Shown here: one piece after another, positions 18,693-28,023 of the stretch
How positions within the stretch are numbered: the stretch's first letter is position 1
Layout: the number at the start of each line of letters is the position of its first letter
Source of the DNA: Chryseobacterium sp. MEBOG06
Lineage (GTDB): Bacteria; Bacteroidota; Bacteroidia; Flavobacteriales; Weeksellaceae
Assembly: GCF_021869765.1 (NCBI RefSeq)
Contig: NZ_CP084580.1
Span: forward strand, 2,542,001-2,606,000
Length of the DNA: 64,000 nt
Direction of reading: 5' to 3'
Notes under the pieces: generated by a model
Database searches by the model: none
What the model was told of the DNA's origin: nothing
What the model saw: the letters and a program-made list of their open reading frames with translations, nothing else
Translations under genes and position numbers: made by a program

Positions 18693-19406
18693 ATGGAAAA
18701 TAGTCTGAAAAATGAATTTGAAACACTTCTGAAAGCAGCTTCTGAAGGCTCTTTTCGGGATAATGCACTGCAGATACTGGTAGACAGATTTCCGGGTAAG
18801 GTTATTTTTTCTACGAGTTTCAGCTATGAAGATCAGGTCATCACCCATCTGATAAAAGATCTCAATATTGATATTTTCACATTGGATACAGGAAGACTTT
18901 TTGAACAGACTTATGAAACATGGAGTAATACAAGAGCTTTTTTCAAAAAGAATATCAAAGCTTATTATCCGGATACAGAAGAACTGAAAAACTTCGTGTC
19001 GGAAAATGGACCGGATTCCTTTTACCAGTCTGTAGAACAGAGAAAAGCATGCTGTACGATCCGTAAGGTGCATCCGTTGAAAAAAGCACTGGAAGGGTAT
19101 CAGGTATGGATCACAGGTTTGAGATCAGAACATTCTGCCAACCGCCAAAATATGCCGCAGTTGGAGTGGGATTCTGATAATAAGATCATCAAATATCACC
19201 CGATTCTTCACTGGAGCTCCGAACAGGTGGCAGACTATGTAAAAGCATATCATCTACCTTATAATCATCTTCATAAAAAAGGTTTTGTAAGTATAGGCTG
19301 TGAACCATGTACCAGAGCGGTTAAAGAAGGAGAAGATTTCAGAGCGGGCCGCTGGTGGTGGGAAGATGCCAACAAAAAGGAGTGCGGTTTACATATTCAT
19401 CAATAA
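18693..19406 (+). CDS. cysH: Assimilatory APS reductase (CysH family, 4Fe-4S type)
   Basis: The nucleotide-binding fold has VIFSTSFSYEDQVITHLI and TLDTGRLFEQTYE. The pair KACCTIRK and GCEPCTRAV supply the CC...CxxC ligands for a 4Fe-4S cluster, which marks the APS-reducing rather than PAPS-reducing branch. The catalytic Cys is in KKECGLHI at the C-terminus. It reduces adenylyl sulfate to sulfite with thioredoxin. No APS kinase (cysC) is present in the locus, in agreement. cysD follows after 11 bases. Confidence 0.93.
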   Translation: MENSLKNEFETLLKAASEGSFRDNALQILVDRFPGKVIFSTSFSYEDQVITHLIKDLNIDIFTLDTGRLFEQTYETWSNTRAFFKKNIKAYYPDTEELKNFVSENGPDSFYQSVEQRKACCTIRKVHPLKKALEGYQVWITGLRSEHSANRQNMPQLEWDSDNKIIKYHPILHWSSEQVADYVKAYHLPYNHLHKKGFVSIGCEPCTRAVKEGEDFRAGRWWWEDANKKECGLHIHQ

Positions 19407-19417
19407 AAAGAGAAAAA

Positions 19418-20326
19418 ATGTCGATACATCAGTTAAACTATTTAGATCAGTTAGAATCCGAATCTATTTATATATTAAGAGAAGTTGCAGGGCAATTTGA
19501 ACGTCCGGCTTTATTATTCAGTGGCGGAAAAGACAGTATTGTACTGGCTCATTTGGCCAGAAAAGCATTTCTTCACGGAAAAATCCCGTTTACATTTGTT
19601 CATGTAGATACCGGGCATAATTTCCCTGAGGTTTTAGAATTCCGGGATCAGCTGGTTGCTCAGCTGGAGGTTAATCTGGTAGCAAGAAAAGTGGAAGATA
19701 CCATTAAAAGTAAAAAGTTAACTGAAGCAAAGGGTAAGTTTCCCAGCAGAAACTGGCTTCAGACCCATACCTTACTGGATACAATAGAAGAATTTGAATT
19801 TGATGCCTGCATTGGAGGTGCAAGAAGAGATGAGGAAAAAGCACGTGCGAAAGAAAGAATATTTTCTGTCCGTGATGAATTTGGACAATGGGATCCCAAA
19901 CTTCAGCGTCCTGAACTGTGGAATATTTTTAACGGAAAAATCCACAAAGGGGAAAATGTAAGGGTATTTCCGATCAGCAACTGGACAGAACTTGATATCT
20001 GGAACTATATCCGCAGAGAGAAAATAGCATTGCCTTCTATCTATTTTTCGCATGAAAGGGAAGTAGTAGACCTTAACGGGCAGTGGCTCGCGAATTCTGA
20101 ATATGTGTTTTTAGAATCTGATGATATTGTCACCACAAAAAAAATACGCTACCGTACCGTGGGAGATATGACCTGTACCGCTGCAGTAGAATCTACCGCT
20201 ACTACTATAGATGCTGTTATTGAAGAAATTGTAGCCACAAGAATTTCGGAGCGCGGAGAAACCCGGATTGATGACAGAGTGACAGAAGCAGCAATGGAAG
20301 ATCGAAAAAAAGGAGGGTATTTTTAA
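19418..20326 (+). CDS. cysD: Sulfate adenylyltransferase subunit 2
   Basis: 302 residues from the ATG at 19418. This aligns with the usual CysD start (HLRQLEAESIYIIREV-like, here YLDQLESESIYILREV). An upstream in-frame start would overlap cysH by more than 50 bases and is rejected. The PP-loop ATP motif LLFSGGKDSIVLAHLARKAF is clear, with HVDTGHNFPE, GGARRDEEKARAKERIFSVRD and the C-terminal DRVTEAAMEDRKKGGYF. It makes APS from sulfate and ATP in a complex with CysN. cysN starts three bases after the stop. Confidence 0.95.
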   Translation: MSIHQLNYLDQLESESIYILREVAGQFERPALLFSGGKDSIVLAHLARKAFLHGKIPFTFVHVDTGHNFPEVLEFRDQLVAQLEVNLVARKVEDTIKSKKLTEAKGKFPSRNWLQTHTLLDTIEEFEFDACIGGARRDEEKARAKERIFSVRDEFGQWDPKLQRPELWNIFNGKIHKGENVRVFPISNWTELDIWNYIRREKIALPSIYFSHEREVVDLNGQWLANSEYVFLESDDIVTTKKIRYRTVGDMTCTAAVESTATTIDAVIEEIVATRISERGETRIDDRVTEAAMEDRKKGGYF

Positions 20327-20329
20327 TAA

Positions 20330-21607
20330 ATGATTTATGATCATTCACAATTTATAATTCAAAAACGGATGGATATATTAAGATTTATAACAGCAGGAAG
20401 TGTAGATGACGGGAAAAGTACCCTTATCGGAAGACTGCTTTACGATAGCAAAAGTATTTTGCAGGATCAGCTGGAAGTACTTGAAAAACATTCAAAAAAC
20501 AAAAACGAAGACGGAGTAGACCTTGCTCTTTTAACAGATGGACTCCGGGCAGAAAGAGAACAGGGGATTACCATAGATGTTGCCTACAGGTATTTTTCAA
20601 CTGCCAAAAGAAAATTTATTATTGCTGATGCTCCGGGGCATGTACAGTATACCCGCAATATGATCACAGGAGCTTCAAACTCTGACCTTATGGTTGTCCT
20701 TATCGATGCGCGTAAAGGAGTTATAGAGCAGACAAGAAGGCATTCTATGATAGCATCACTGTTAAAACTGAAAAAAGTTGCTGTAGCCATTAATAAAATG
20801 GATATGGTAGAATATTCGGAAGACGTTTTCGAAGCCATAAAATCAGACTACTCCAAAATTGCAGAAAATCTGGAACTGAATGACGTGAGTTACTTTCCCA
20901 TTTCAGCACTGAAAGGAGATAATATTGTTTCAAAATCCACAAGAACAGACTGGTACAAAGGAGATTCTCTTCTGGAATATCTTGAAAAGTTAACCCTGAA
21001 TGAAGAAATTAATGCCGGAAGCCGTTTTCAGGTTCAGTACGTAATCCGCCCCCAGACTGAAGAACTGCATGATTACAGAGGATATGCAGGACAGGTGTTA
21101 AGCGGACAATTCAAAAAAGGAGATAAAATACAGATTCTTCCTGCGGGATTAATTACAGAAATTTCCAGGATTGAGATCAACGGATCTGAAAAAGAAGAAG
21201 CTTTTGAAGGACAGCCGGTTGTTATCCATACCACTCATGATTTAGATATCAGCAGAGGTGATATTTTCGCCACTGAAGAACAGCCTCCTACCGTAGAAAA
21301 AGATCTGGAAGTTCTCTTGTGCTGGCTGGATCAGAAACCACTGCAGCCAGGCAATAAATACCTGTTGCAACAGAACAGCAGATTGGTAAAAACCGTCGTC
21401 AAAGAAGTAGATTACAAGATCAATGTCAATACCCTCGGCCGGGAACGGATAGAAAGTGATATTAAACTTAATGAAATTGTGAAAGTTACATTGCGAACGG
21501 CACAACCTTTGGTCTATGATAGTTTTATCAATAATAAAACAACAGGATCTGCAATTTTAGTAGACGAAACTTCTAATTCAACTGTTGCAGCCTGTATAAT
21601 TCAATAG
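20330..21607 (+). CDS. cysN: Sulfate adenylyltransferase subunit 1 (GTPase)
   Basis: A translation-factor GTPase with G1 AGSVDDGKSTLIGRLL, G3 DAPGHVQYTRNM, G4 NKMD and the REQGITIDVAYRYF switch, followed by domain II and III beta-barrels. GTP hydrolysis drives APS formation by CysD. No APS kinase domain is fused at the C-terminus (425 residues in total), so this is CysN alone, not NodQ-like. The ATG at 20330 and the ATG at 20369 (MDILRFITAGS) are both plausible starts; the later one is closer to many homologues. The chain is complete. Confidence 0.94.
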   Translation: MIYDHSQFIIQKRMDILRFITAGSVDDGKSTLIGRLLYDSKSILQDQLEVLEKHSKNKNEDGVDLALLTDGLRAEREQGITIDVAYRYFSTAKRKFIIADAPGHVQYTRNMITGASNSDLMVVLIDARKGVIEQTRRHSMIASLLKLKKVAVAINKMDMVEYSEDVFEAIKSDYSKIAENLELNDVSYFPISALKGDNIVSKSTRTDWYKGDSLLEYLEKLTLNEEINAGSRFQVQYVIRPQTEELHDYRGYAGQVLSGQFKKGDKIQILPAGLITEISRIEINGSEKEEAFEGQPVVIHTTHDLDISRGDIFATEEQPPTVEKDLEVLLCWLDQKPLQPGNKYLLQQNSRLVKTVVKEVDYKINVNTLGRERIESDIKLNEIVKVTLRTAQPLVYDSFINNKTTGSAILVDETSNSTVAACIIQ

Positions 21608-21612
21608 AAATA

Positions 21613-22443
21613 ATGGCAATTTCCGATCACTTAATTCAAAAAATTCATGAGACCAAACAAAATAATATTCATGGATTTTTTGACAAAATAAAGACTAAAA
21701 AATTTGTAAAGGATTTATACGAAGCGCTTTTCCTGCCTCAAAGGGATAATACGGAAGATGAGTTGAAAAGAAATTTTGAAGCACTCCAAAAAACGCTTTT
21801 TGATCTGATCAACACTGTCACAGGAAATGATGAAATTACAGAAAGGCAGGTAGATGAGTTTCTTACAGCTTTACCTGAAATTTACGGGCAGTTGGTTCTG
21901 GATGCAAAATCTATTCTGGAGTTTGACCCTGCAGCAGACTCTCTGGAAGAAGTATATCTGGCATATCCAGGATTTTTTGCTACATATGTATACCGTATTT
22001 CGCATCAATTGTGGAATCAGGACGTAAAGATATTACCACGGGTTATTTCAGAATATGCCCATAGTAAGACAGGAATAGATATTCATCCCGGTGCAGTAAT
22101 TGGAAAATCATTTTTCATTGATCATGGAACCGGAATCGTCATCGGAGAAACGACAATTATAGGAAACAATGTCAAAATTTATCAGGGAGTAACCCTGGGA
22201 GCATTGAATGTTTCGAAAGAAAAAGCCAATCAGAAAAGGCATCCCAACATAGAAGATGACGTCATTATCTATTCCGGGGCTACCATTTTGGGAGGAAATA
22301 CCACCATAGGAAAAGAAAGTATTATCGGAGGAAATGTATGGGTTACGCAGGATGTGCCCGCCCATTCTCTGGTTTATCATAAAAGCGAAATAAAAATAAA
22401 GGATAACAGTTCATTACCTGAATCTTTAACCTTTGTGATATAA
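21613..22443 (+). CDS. cysE: Serine O-acetyltransferase (EpsC/CysE type)
   Basis: An alpha-helical N-terminal domain is followed by a left-handed beta-helix of hexapeptide repeats: [80 protein letters not shown]. The catalytic His lies in IDHGTG. It makes O-acetylserine from serine and acetyl-CoA, the acceptor for sulfide. The gene lies five bases after cysN and 23 before cysK, so supply of the carbon skeleton is co-transcribed with sulfate reduction. Confidence 0.94.
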   Translation: MAISDHLIQKIHETKQNNIHGFFDKIKTKKFVKDLYEALFLPQRDNTEDELKRNFEALQKTLFDLINTVTGNDEITERQVDEFLTALPEIYGQLVLDAKSILEFDPAADSLEEVYLAYPGFFATYVYRISHQLWNQDVKILPRVISEYAHSKTGIDIHPGAVIGKSFFIDHGTGIVIGETTIIGNNVKIYQGVTLGALNVSKEKANQKRHPNIEDDVIIYSGATILGGNTTIGKESIIGGNVWVTQDVPAHSLVYHKSEIKIKDNSSLPESLTFVI

Positions 22444-22466
22444 AAAAACAAAAAAATTACATTGAT

Positions 22467-23378
22467 ATGAAATTTCAGAACGCATTAGAAACGATAGGGA
22501 ATACACCCGTCGTAAGAATTAACCATCTTTTCAATACAGATCATGAAATCTGGATTAAACTTGAAAAAAGCAATCCGGGAGGAAGCATCAAAGACAGGAT
22601 TGCATTAGCAATGATTGAAGATGCCGAAGCCAAAGGATTATTGAACAAAAACACCACAATCATAGAACCTACCAGTGGAAATACAGGAATTGGATTGGCA
22701 TTGGTAGCTGCAGTGAAAGGTTATAAACTTATTCTGGTAATGCCTGAAAGTATGAGTATAGAGCGCCGTAAGATTATGGAAGCTTATGGGGCAGAATTTG
22801 TACTTACCCCAAGAGAAAAAGGGATGAAAGGAGCTATTGAAAAGGCCAATGAACTGGCAGCAGAAACTCCCAATTCATGGATACCAAGACAGTTTGATAA
22901 TCCTGCCAATGTAAAAGCACACACAGAAACAACAGCTCAGGAGATTTTAAAAGATTTTCCTGACGGGTTAGACTATATCATTACAGGAGTAGGGACCGGA
23001 GGACATATCACCGGAATAGCAAAAGTAGTAAAGGAAAAATATCCCAACGTAAAAGTAATTGCTGTAGAGCCGGAGCTGTCTCCCGTATTAAGCGGAGGAA
23101 GTCCCGCACCACATCCTTTACAGGGACTGGGAGCCGGATTTGTACCTTCTATTCTGGACATTACCCTTTTGGACGGAGTGATCACAGTAGGAAAGGACGA
23201 AGCGTATGAATACACCCTTAATGCTGCAAAAAAAGAAGGTCTTTTTGTAGGAGTTTCTACAGGAGCCGCTTTAGCAGCCATAGCAAAGCATTTACCTCAA
23301 ATACAGTCTAACGCTAAAATTCTCACCATCAACTACGATACCGGAGAAAGGTATCTGTCTGTAGAAGGACTCTTCTAA
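22467..23378 (+). CDS. cysK: Cysteine synthase (O-acetylserine sulfhydrylase)
   Basis: A PLP enzyme of 303 residues. The Schiff-base Lys is in [15 protein letters not shown], the phosphate-binding and substrate loop is [12 protein letters not shown], and [11 protein letters not shown] binds the PLP phosphate. [20 protein letters not shown] and GMKGAIEKA are more CysK-like than CysM-like. It joins sulfide with O-acetylserine to give cysteine. The start at 22467 has the expected N-terminus ([14 protein letters not shown]). It is a complete member with no visible oddity. Confidence 0.93.
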   Translation: MKFQNALETIGNTPVVRINHLFNTDHEIWIKLEKSNPGGSIKDRIALAMIEDAEAKGLLNKNTTIIEPTSGNTGIGLALVAAVKGYKLILVMPESMSIERRKIMEAYGAEFVLTPREKGMKGAIEKANELAAETPNSWIPRQFDNPANVKAHTETTAQEILKDFPDGLDYIITGVGTGGHITGIAKVVKEKYPNVKVIAVEPELSPVLSGGSPAPHPLQGLGAGFVPSILDITLLDGVITVGKDEAYEYTLNAAKKEGLFVGVSTGAALAAIAKHLPQIQSNAKILTINYDTGERYLSVEGLF

Positions 23379-23402
23379 ATCCTTAACTAACACTGACTTT
23401 CA

Positions 23403-24248
23403 ATGAAAACAATTATAAAATCACCAAAGGTTTACCTTATCGGTGCAGGGCCCGGCAACCCTGAACTGATCACTGTAAAAGCAGTTAAAGCCATCGCAGA
23501 AGCAGACATCATTTTATGCGACCGCCTTGTAAGTCCGGAGATTCTGGAAGCTTACGTCAATCCAAACGCTAAAGTCATCTATGTGGGCAAAGAATGCAGC
23601 AAAAGTGCATCTACTCCTCAATCTCATATCAATACTTTAATGGTGGAGTATGCCCGTCAGAATAAAACGATTGCTAGGCTTAAAGGGGGCGATGTTTCCA
23701 TATTTTCCAATATTCTGGATGAATTGCAGGCTTTAAAAGAAAATCATATTCCTTACGAAATCATCCCCGGAATTACAGCCGCCCTCGGGGCAGCAGCTTA
23801 TGCAGGGATGCCTTTAACAGCAAGAGGATATTCAACATCGGTGCGTTTCTTAACGTATTATAAATCTGATATTCTGAATGAAGACTATTGGAAAGAACTT
23901 GCCGGAACCAATGATACCCTTGTTTTCTATATGTCAAAAGGAAATCTTACCAGCCTGGTTGAGAAATTCCTGCAACTAGAGATTTCCGGTGATAAAAAAA
24001 TTGCCATTGTGGAACAGGCTACAACACCTTATCAGAAAGTCTATACCTCTTCATTTGAAACTTTCAATGCTGCTTTTGGACATAAAACCTTTGCATCACC
24101 TTCATTGGTCATCGTGGGCACAATCGTTACTCTGCATGAGGAGTTTTCATGGCTTGAAAATACAGAAAAAGAAGGTCTTTATTTTAAATCAGTGGAGAAC
24201 GGAAGTTTAGTCCCTAAAAATCAAAATTTCTTTGAATATGCTGTCTGA
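23403..24248 (+). CDS. cobA: Uroporphyrinogen-III C-methyltransferase
   Basis: A SAM-dependent tetrapyrrole methylase: VYLIGAGPGNPELITVKA, DIILCDRLVSPEIL, ARLKGGDVSIFSN, the conserved GITAALGAAAYAGMPLTARG, then TLVFYMSKGN. It makes precorrin-2 from uroporphyrinogen III. The other siroheme steps (oxidation and, in some CysG domains, iron insertion) are probably done by the fusion protein at 30906-32423. Siroheme is needed by CysI, which explains its place in this operon. It overlaps cysJ by 11 bases. Confidence 0.93.
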   Translation: MKTIIKSPKVYLIGAGPGNPELITVKAVKAIAEADIILCDRLVSPEILEAYVNPNAKVIYVGKECSKSASTPQSHINTLMVEYARQNKTIARLKGGDVSIFSNILDELQALKENHIPYEIIPGITAALGAAAYAGMPLTARGYSTSVRFLTYYKSDILNEDYWKELAGTNDTLVFYMSKGNLTSLVEKFLQLEISGDKKIAIVEQATTPYQKVYTSSFETFNAAFGHKTFASPSLVIVGTIVTLHEEFSWLENTEKEGLYFKSVENGSLVPKNQNFFEYAV

Positions 24249-25950
24249 AAATAAACTAAACGTATTAAAAAAAATCTCCAGAGATTTTTCCAGAGATGAA
24301 GCCATCTGGGCCAGCGGATATCTGGCAGGCCTTGCGGGAGGAACTTTATTAACGGCTACATTGCCCCCTACGCATACCAATACTCTTATTCAAAGTGTTG
24401 TAAAGAAAATAACTCTGGCCTATGGCACAGAAACCGGGAACAGTAAAAAGCTGGCAACTGTATTGGCAGGAATTATTAAGAAAAAAGGAATTCAGGTTAA
24501 ATTAGCTGACCTTTCACAATATAAACCTAAAGATCTGGGTAAAGAAGAGTTCTTTTTTGTGATTATAAGCACACAGGGAGAAGGAGAACCACCGGCTCTT
24601 GCCAGGAAATTCTATAATTATATTCATGAAAATGAAATTGACCTCAGCAATCTCAAATTTGGAGTTCTGGCATTGGGAGACAGTAGCTATCCTCAATTCT
24701 GTAAAACCGGAGAAGAAGTAGATGATCGTTTTGAAATAATAGGCGCACAGCGTATTATTCCCCTGAAAAAATGTGATATAGATTATGAACAGGAAGCTGC
24801 ACAATGGATAGAACATGTATTTGAAGCGGTAAATAAAAGAACTGATAACCGTACACAAAAAAGTTCAGCTCCAAAAGTTTCTACAGGAAGAAAAAGATAC
24901 AAAGGAAAGGTTTCTTCGATCATTAATCTGAACGACATTACCTCTGAAAAAGAAACCTATCACATTGAAATAGAAACGGATGAAGCTATTGTTTATCAGC
25001 CTGGTGCAGCTTTAGGAATCGTTCCATTCAATTCAAAAGCGACCGTTGACGAAATTATGACCCTGACAGGAGTTGATCCTAAAAAGAAAATTGAAACGGC
25101 AAAAATAACTGATAGCGTAGAGGGGCTTTTACAAAAGCATCTTAATATCAGCTATTTACTTAAATCCGTGGTTGCTCAATATGCAAAGATCACAGGCCAT
25201 TCCATTCCGGAAGTGCGTTTAAGCCTTCTTGATCTCCTGAGGATTTATCCTGTAAAAAATGCTGGAGAATTTGAAGAAGTTATTCAGGTATTAACAGGCC
25301 AGGCACCCCGCCTTTACTCAATATCTTCCTCTTTGGAAGCTCATGGTGAGAATGAAATTCACATCACGGTGGCCAAATCAGAATTTTTTATCGATCATCA
25401 AAAAAATAATGGTCTTTGCAGTGGCTTTTTAAGCGAATTCAACGCAGGAGAAGAGATGGAATTCTATATTCAGGAGGCCGGGCATTTCAAACTGCCTGAA
25501 CCGGATAAAGATATCATTATGATTGGTCCGGGAACAGGGATTGCGCCGTTCAGATCATTCCTTTGGGAGCGGGATGCTGCTGGAGCGGAAGGAAGAAACT
25601 GGCTATTCTTCGGAGACCGGAATTTTGTATCAGACTTTCTTTATCAGGCTGAGCTTCAGGATTTCCTTAAAACAGGAAGCCTGACCCATTTAGACCTTGC
25701 TTTTTCAAGAGATGCAGCCGATAAAATATATGTGCAGCACAAGCTGGAACAGAAAGGGCAGGAAGTTTTTCACTGGCTTGAAGGAGGAGCTTCTCTTTAT
25801 GTATGTGGAGCAAAAGAACCGATGAGCCTTGATGTAGAGCAAACTCTCCTGACTATTATTCAAAATGAAGGAAAACGCAGTCAAGAAGAAGCTCTTCATT
25901 ATCTTGAAGAACTGGAGCTTAGTGGCAGATATGCAAAAGATGTTTATTAA
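24238..25950 (+). CDS. cysJ: NADPH-sulfite reductase flavoprotein, alpha subunit
   Basis: A diflavin reductase. After a short N-terminal membrane-like segment (GYLAGLAGGTLLTATLPP) comes a flavodoxin domain (LAYGTETGNSKKLATVLAG, STQGEGEPPALARKFY, LALGDSSYPQFCKTG). An FAD domain (RLYSISSSLEAHGENEIHITV) and an NADPH domain (GPGTGIAPFRSFLWER, C-terminal GRYAKDVY) follow. It passes electrons from NADPH to CysI. The ATG at 24238 is preferred over a TTG at 24232. Translation is coupled to cobA by the overlap. Confidence 0.94.
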   Translation: MLSENKLNVLKKISRDFSRDEAIWASGYLAGLAGGTLLTATLPPTHTNTLIQSVVKKITLAYGTETGNSKKLATVLAGIIKKKGIQVKLADLSQYKPKDLGKEEFFFVIISTQGEGEPPALARKFYNYIHENEIDLSNLKFGVLALGDSSYPQFCKTGEEVDDRFEIIGAQRIIPLKKCDIDYEQEAAQWIEHVFEAVNKRTDNRTQKSSAPKVSTGRKRYKGKVSSIINLNDITSEKETYHIEIETDEAIVYQPGAALGIVPFNSKATVDEIMTLTGVDPKKKIETAKITDSVEGLLQKHLNISYLLKSVVAQYAKITGHSIPEVRLSLLDLLRIYPVKNAGEFEEVIQVLTGQAPRLYSISSSLEAHGENEIHITVAKSEFFIDHQKNNGLCSGFLSEFNAGEEMEFYIQEAGHFKLPEPDKDIIMIGPGTGIAPFRSFLWERDAAGAEGRNWLFFGDRNFVSDFLYQAELQDFLKTGSLTHLDLAFSRDAADKIYVQHKLEQKGQEVFHWLEGGASLYVCGAKEPMSLDVEQTLLTIIQNEGKRSQEEALHYLEELELSGRYAKDVY

Positions 25951-25993
25951 TCGGGAACAGAAGTACTTGTAAAAAATTAAAAGAAAACAGTTT

Positions 25994-27667
25994 ATGAATA
26001 GTAAAGATAATCTTTCACCGGTAGAAAGGATCAAAACCGGCAGTAACGGGCTCAGAGGAACTTTAAAGGAAAGTTTGCTGGATGACGTTACAGGAGCGAT
26101 CAGAGAGGATGATCAGACCTTGATTAAGTTTCACGGAATGTACCAGCAGGACGATAGAGACAGAAGAGAAGAACGCGTTTCAAAAAAACTGGAATGGCTG
26201 TATTCCTATATGATCCGGCTAAGGCTTCCGGGTGGGTTTTTAACTCCGGAACAATGGATAGGATTGAATGAAACCGCCGAAGATCATTCTACGGGAACAA
26301 TAAAAATTACAACAAGACAGACCATTCAGCTGCATGGTATTTTAAAATCGAAATTAAAACCGACCATTCAGAGTTTTAATCTGAAACATTTAGATTCTAT
26401 TGCAGCCTGTGGAGATGTGAACAGAAATGTAACCTGTACCGCAAACCCCTCAGAATCCCCGTTGCATCAGGAAGCGTACGAACTGGCAGGAAAGATCAGT
26501 GAAATGTGTCTTCCAAAAACTCAATCCTACTATGATATCTGGATTGATGATGAATTGATTGTAGACCGAAAAGCAGAAGAAGACCCTCTGTATGAAGACC
26601 GGTATCTTCCCCGAAAGCTTAAAATAGGAATTGCAGTTCCTCCTAATAATGATGTGGATGTCTTCATCAATGATATCGCACTGATTGCTATTATTGAGAA
26701 CAATACAATCGTAGGTTACAATATTGCAGCTGGCGGAGGATTGGGAGCTACCCACGGAAATGAAGCCACCTATGCGCGTCTTGCCTCCATAATCGGATTT
26801 GTGGATACAGAAGAAAAAGTACTGAAAGCCGTTTACGAGATCATCACCGTACAAAGAGACTTTGGAAACAGAAGCGACAGGAAATTGTCAAGATTAAAGT
26901 ATACGATTGACAGGCTTGGAATAGATCAGTACAGAGCCGAAGTTGAGAAACGAACAGGATTCAGTTTTGAGCCTGCCAGAGAATTTAAATTTGAACAACG
27001 AAAAGACCGCTACGGATGGACCCGGAATCATGAAGGAAAATGGTTTTATACATTGTTTGTAGAACATGGCCGAGTTCTTAACACTGAGGAATATCCTCTC
27101 AAAGCAGGATTATTAAAGATTGCTCAGACCGGGAATGCAAATTTCCGTTTTACATGTAATCAAAACCTTATTCTGGCGGATATTCATGAAGAAGATAAAG
27201 CCGAAATTGAAAATATTTTACAAGAGTACGGAATTTCGGGCTATACAGACAGAGCCAGTGCTTTGCGTAAAAACTCTGTGGCCTGTGTTGCATTAAATAC
27301 CTGTTCATTGGCTTTAGCTGAAGCACAAAGGTATTTGCCCTCTTTGGTGACCAAAATAGAACCTATCCTTGAAAAACATGGTCTTTTACAAGATGATATC
27401 ACGATCCGTATGACAGGTTGTCCTAATGGCTGCGGAAGATCTCCTAATGCTGAAATTGGATTTGTGGGAACAGCATATGGCAGGTATAATCTCCATATCG
27501 GAGGCGACCGTCTGGGAATGCGCCTTAATACAAAGTTTAAAGAAAATATAGACGAAGACGAGATTCTTACAACGCTGGATGAACTTTTCGGAATTTATAT
27601 CCAGAAAAGGCTTACAGAAGAAACATTTGGTGATTTTTCATACCGTTACTTACAAAATTTAAATTGA
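25994..27667 (+). CDS. cysI: Sulfite reductase hemoprotein, beta subunit
   Basis: The siroheme/4Fe-4S reductase fold appears twice: KFHGMYQQDDRDRR and the ITTRQTIQLHGI substrate-binding segment, then CVALNTCSLALAEAQRYLP and TGCPNGCGRS. These provide the four cluster cysteines (CX5C and CX3C). It reduces sulfite to sulfide with electrons from CysJ. The 557-residue length is normal. It is the last catalytic gene before the leader peptide at 27672, and no clear terminator hairpin separates them, so read-through into the downstream genes is possible. Confidence 0.95.
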   Translation: MNSKDNLSPVERIKTGSNGLRGTLKESLLDDVTGAIREDDQTLIKFHGMYQQDDRDRREERVSKKLEWLYSYMIRLRLPGGFLTPEQWIGLNETAEDHSTGTIKITTRQTIQLHGILKSKLKPTIQSFNLKHLDSIAACGDVNRNVTCTANPSESPLHQEAYELAGKISEMCLPKTQSYYDIWIDDELIVDRKAEEDPLYEDRYLPRKLKIGIAVPPNNDVDVFINDIALIAIIENNTIVGYNIAAGGGLGATHGNEATYARLASIIGFVDTEEKVLKAVYEIITVQRDFGNRSDRKLSRLKYTIDRLGIDQYRAEVEKRTGFSFEPAREFKFEQRKDRYGWTRNHEGKWFYTLFVEHGRVLNTEEYPLKAGLLKIAQTGNANFRFTCNQNLILADIHEEDKAEIENILQEYGISGYTDRASALRKNSVACVALNTCSLALAEAQRYLPSLVTKIEPILEKHGLLQDDITIRMTGCPNGCGRSPNAEIGFVGTAYGRYNLHIGGDRLGMRLNTKFKENIDEDEILTTLDELFGIYIQKRLTEETFGDFSYRYLQNLN

Positions 27668-27671
27668 AAAT

Positions 27672-27755
27672 ATGGCTGACTTTCATTATGATCTGAAAAA
27701 AAATAAAAAAACTCAACCTCTTCTTTTTAGTAGACGAATGTGTATGTGTTGTTAA
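27672..27755 (+). CDS. Putative sulfur-amino-acid leader peptide ending MCMCC
   Basis: A 27-codon frame starts at the ATG at 27672, four bases after the cysI stop. It is hydrophilic and lysine-rich, then ends FSRRMCMCC before a TAA at 27753. The last five codons are Met-Cys-Met-Cys-Cys, that is, only sulfur amino acids, next to paired arginines. Cys-rich leader peptides of this general shape (SRR/RRH... then Cys) are known upstream of sulfur genes in actinobacteria and act by attenuation. The position between the sulfite reductase gene and a TonB receptor fits such a role. No sequence homologue can be confirmed here, and it is too short for ordinary gene finders. Confidence 0.55.
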   Translation: MADFHYDLKKNKKTQPLLFSRRMCMCC

Positions 27756-27862
27756 TTCTCAACTAACAATACAATCAAAGCTGTTTCAACTTTTTGACCC
27801 CATCAAGGAAAGTGAATACCAGATATACACTGTAATAATAACAGTAATTATTTTCACGGTTT

Positions 27863-27914
27863 AAACCACCCCGTCAAATCCTTGATTTGCCACCCCTCCA
27901 AAGGTGGAAAATTC
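27863..27914. repeat. Palindromic interspersed repeat (flavobacterial CCACCCC type)
   Basis: It holds CCACCCCGT, then the hairpin CAAATC-CTT-GATTTG, then GCCACCCCTCCAAAGGTGG with CCACC/GGTGG arms. I remember near-identical sequences as dispersed intergenic repeats in Flavobacteriaceae genomes; only one copy is in this window. It lies in the 5' leader of the TonB receptor mRNA. The GTG at 27904 falls inside it, which argues against that codon as the receptor start. Confidence 0.55.
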
Positions 27915-28023
27915 TAAACCCTTCAATGGTAACATCACTCGTAATGAAGATTTTCATTATCGAAAAACTGTCATGGTAAAAAAGTTCAGACAGCTTCATT
28001 CTCAACCTAAAAATGAAGAAAAA

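Noticed and set aside
27904..28023. N-terminal extension of the TonB receptor from a GTG at 27904
   Set aside because: The codon lies inside the palindromic repeat, and the signal peptide begins at 28024.
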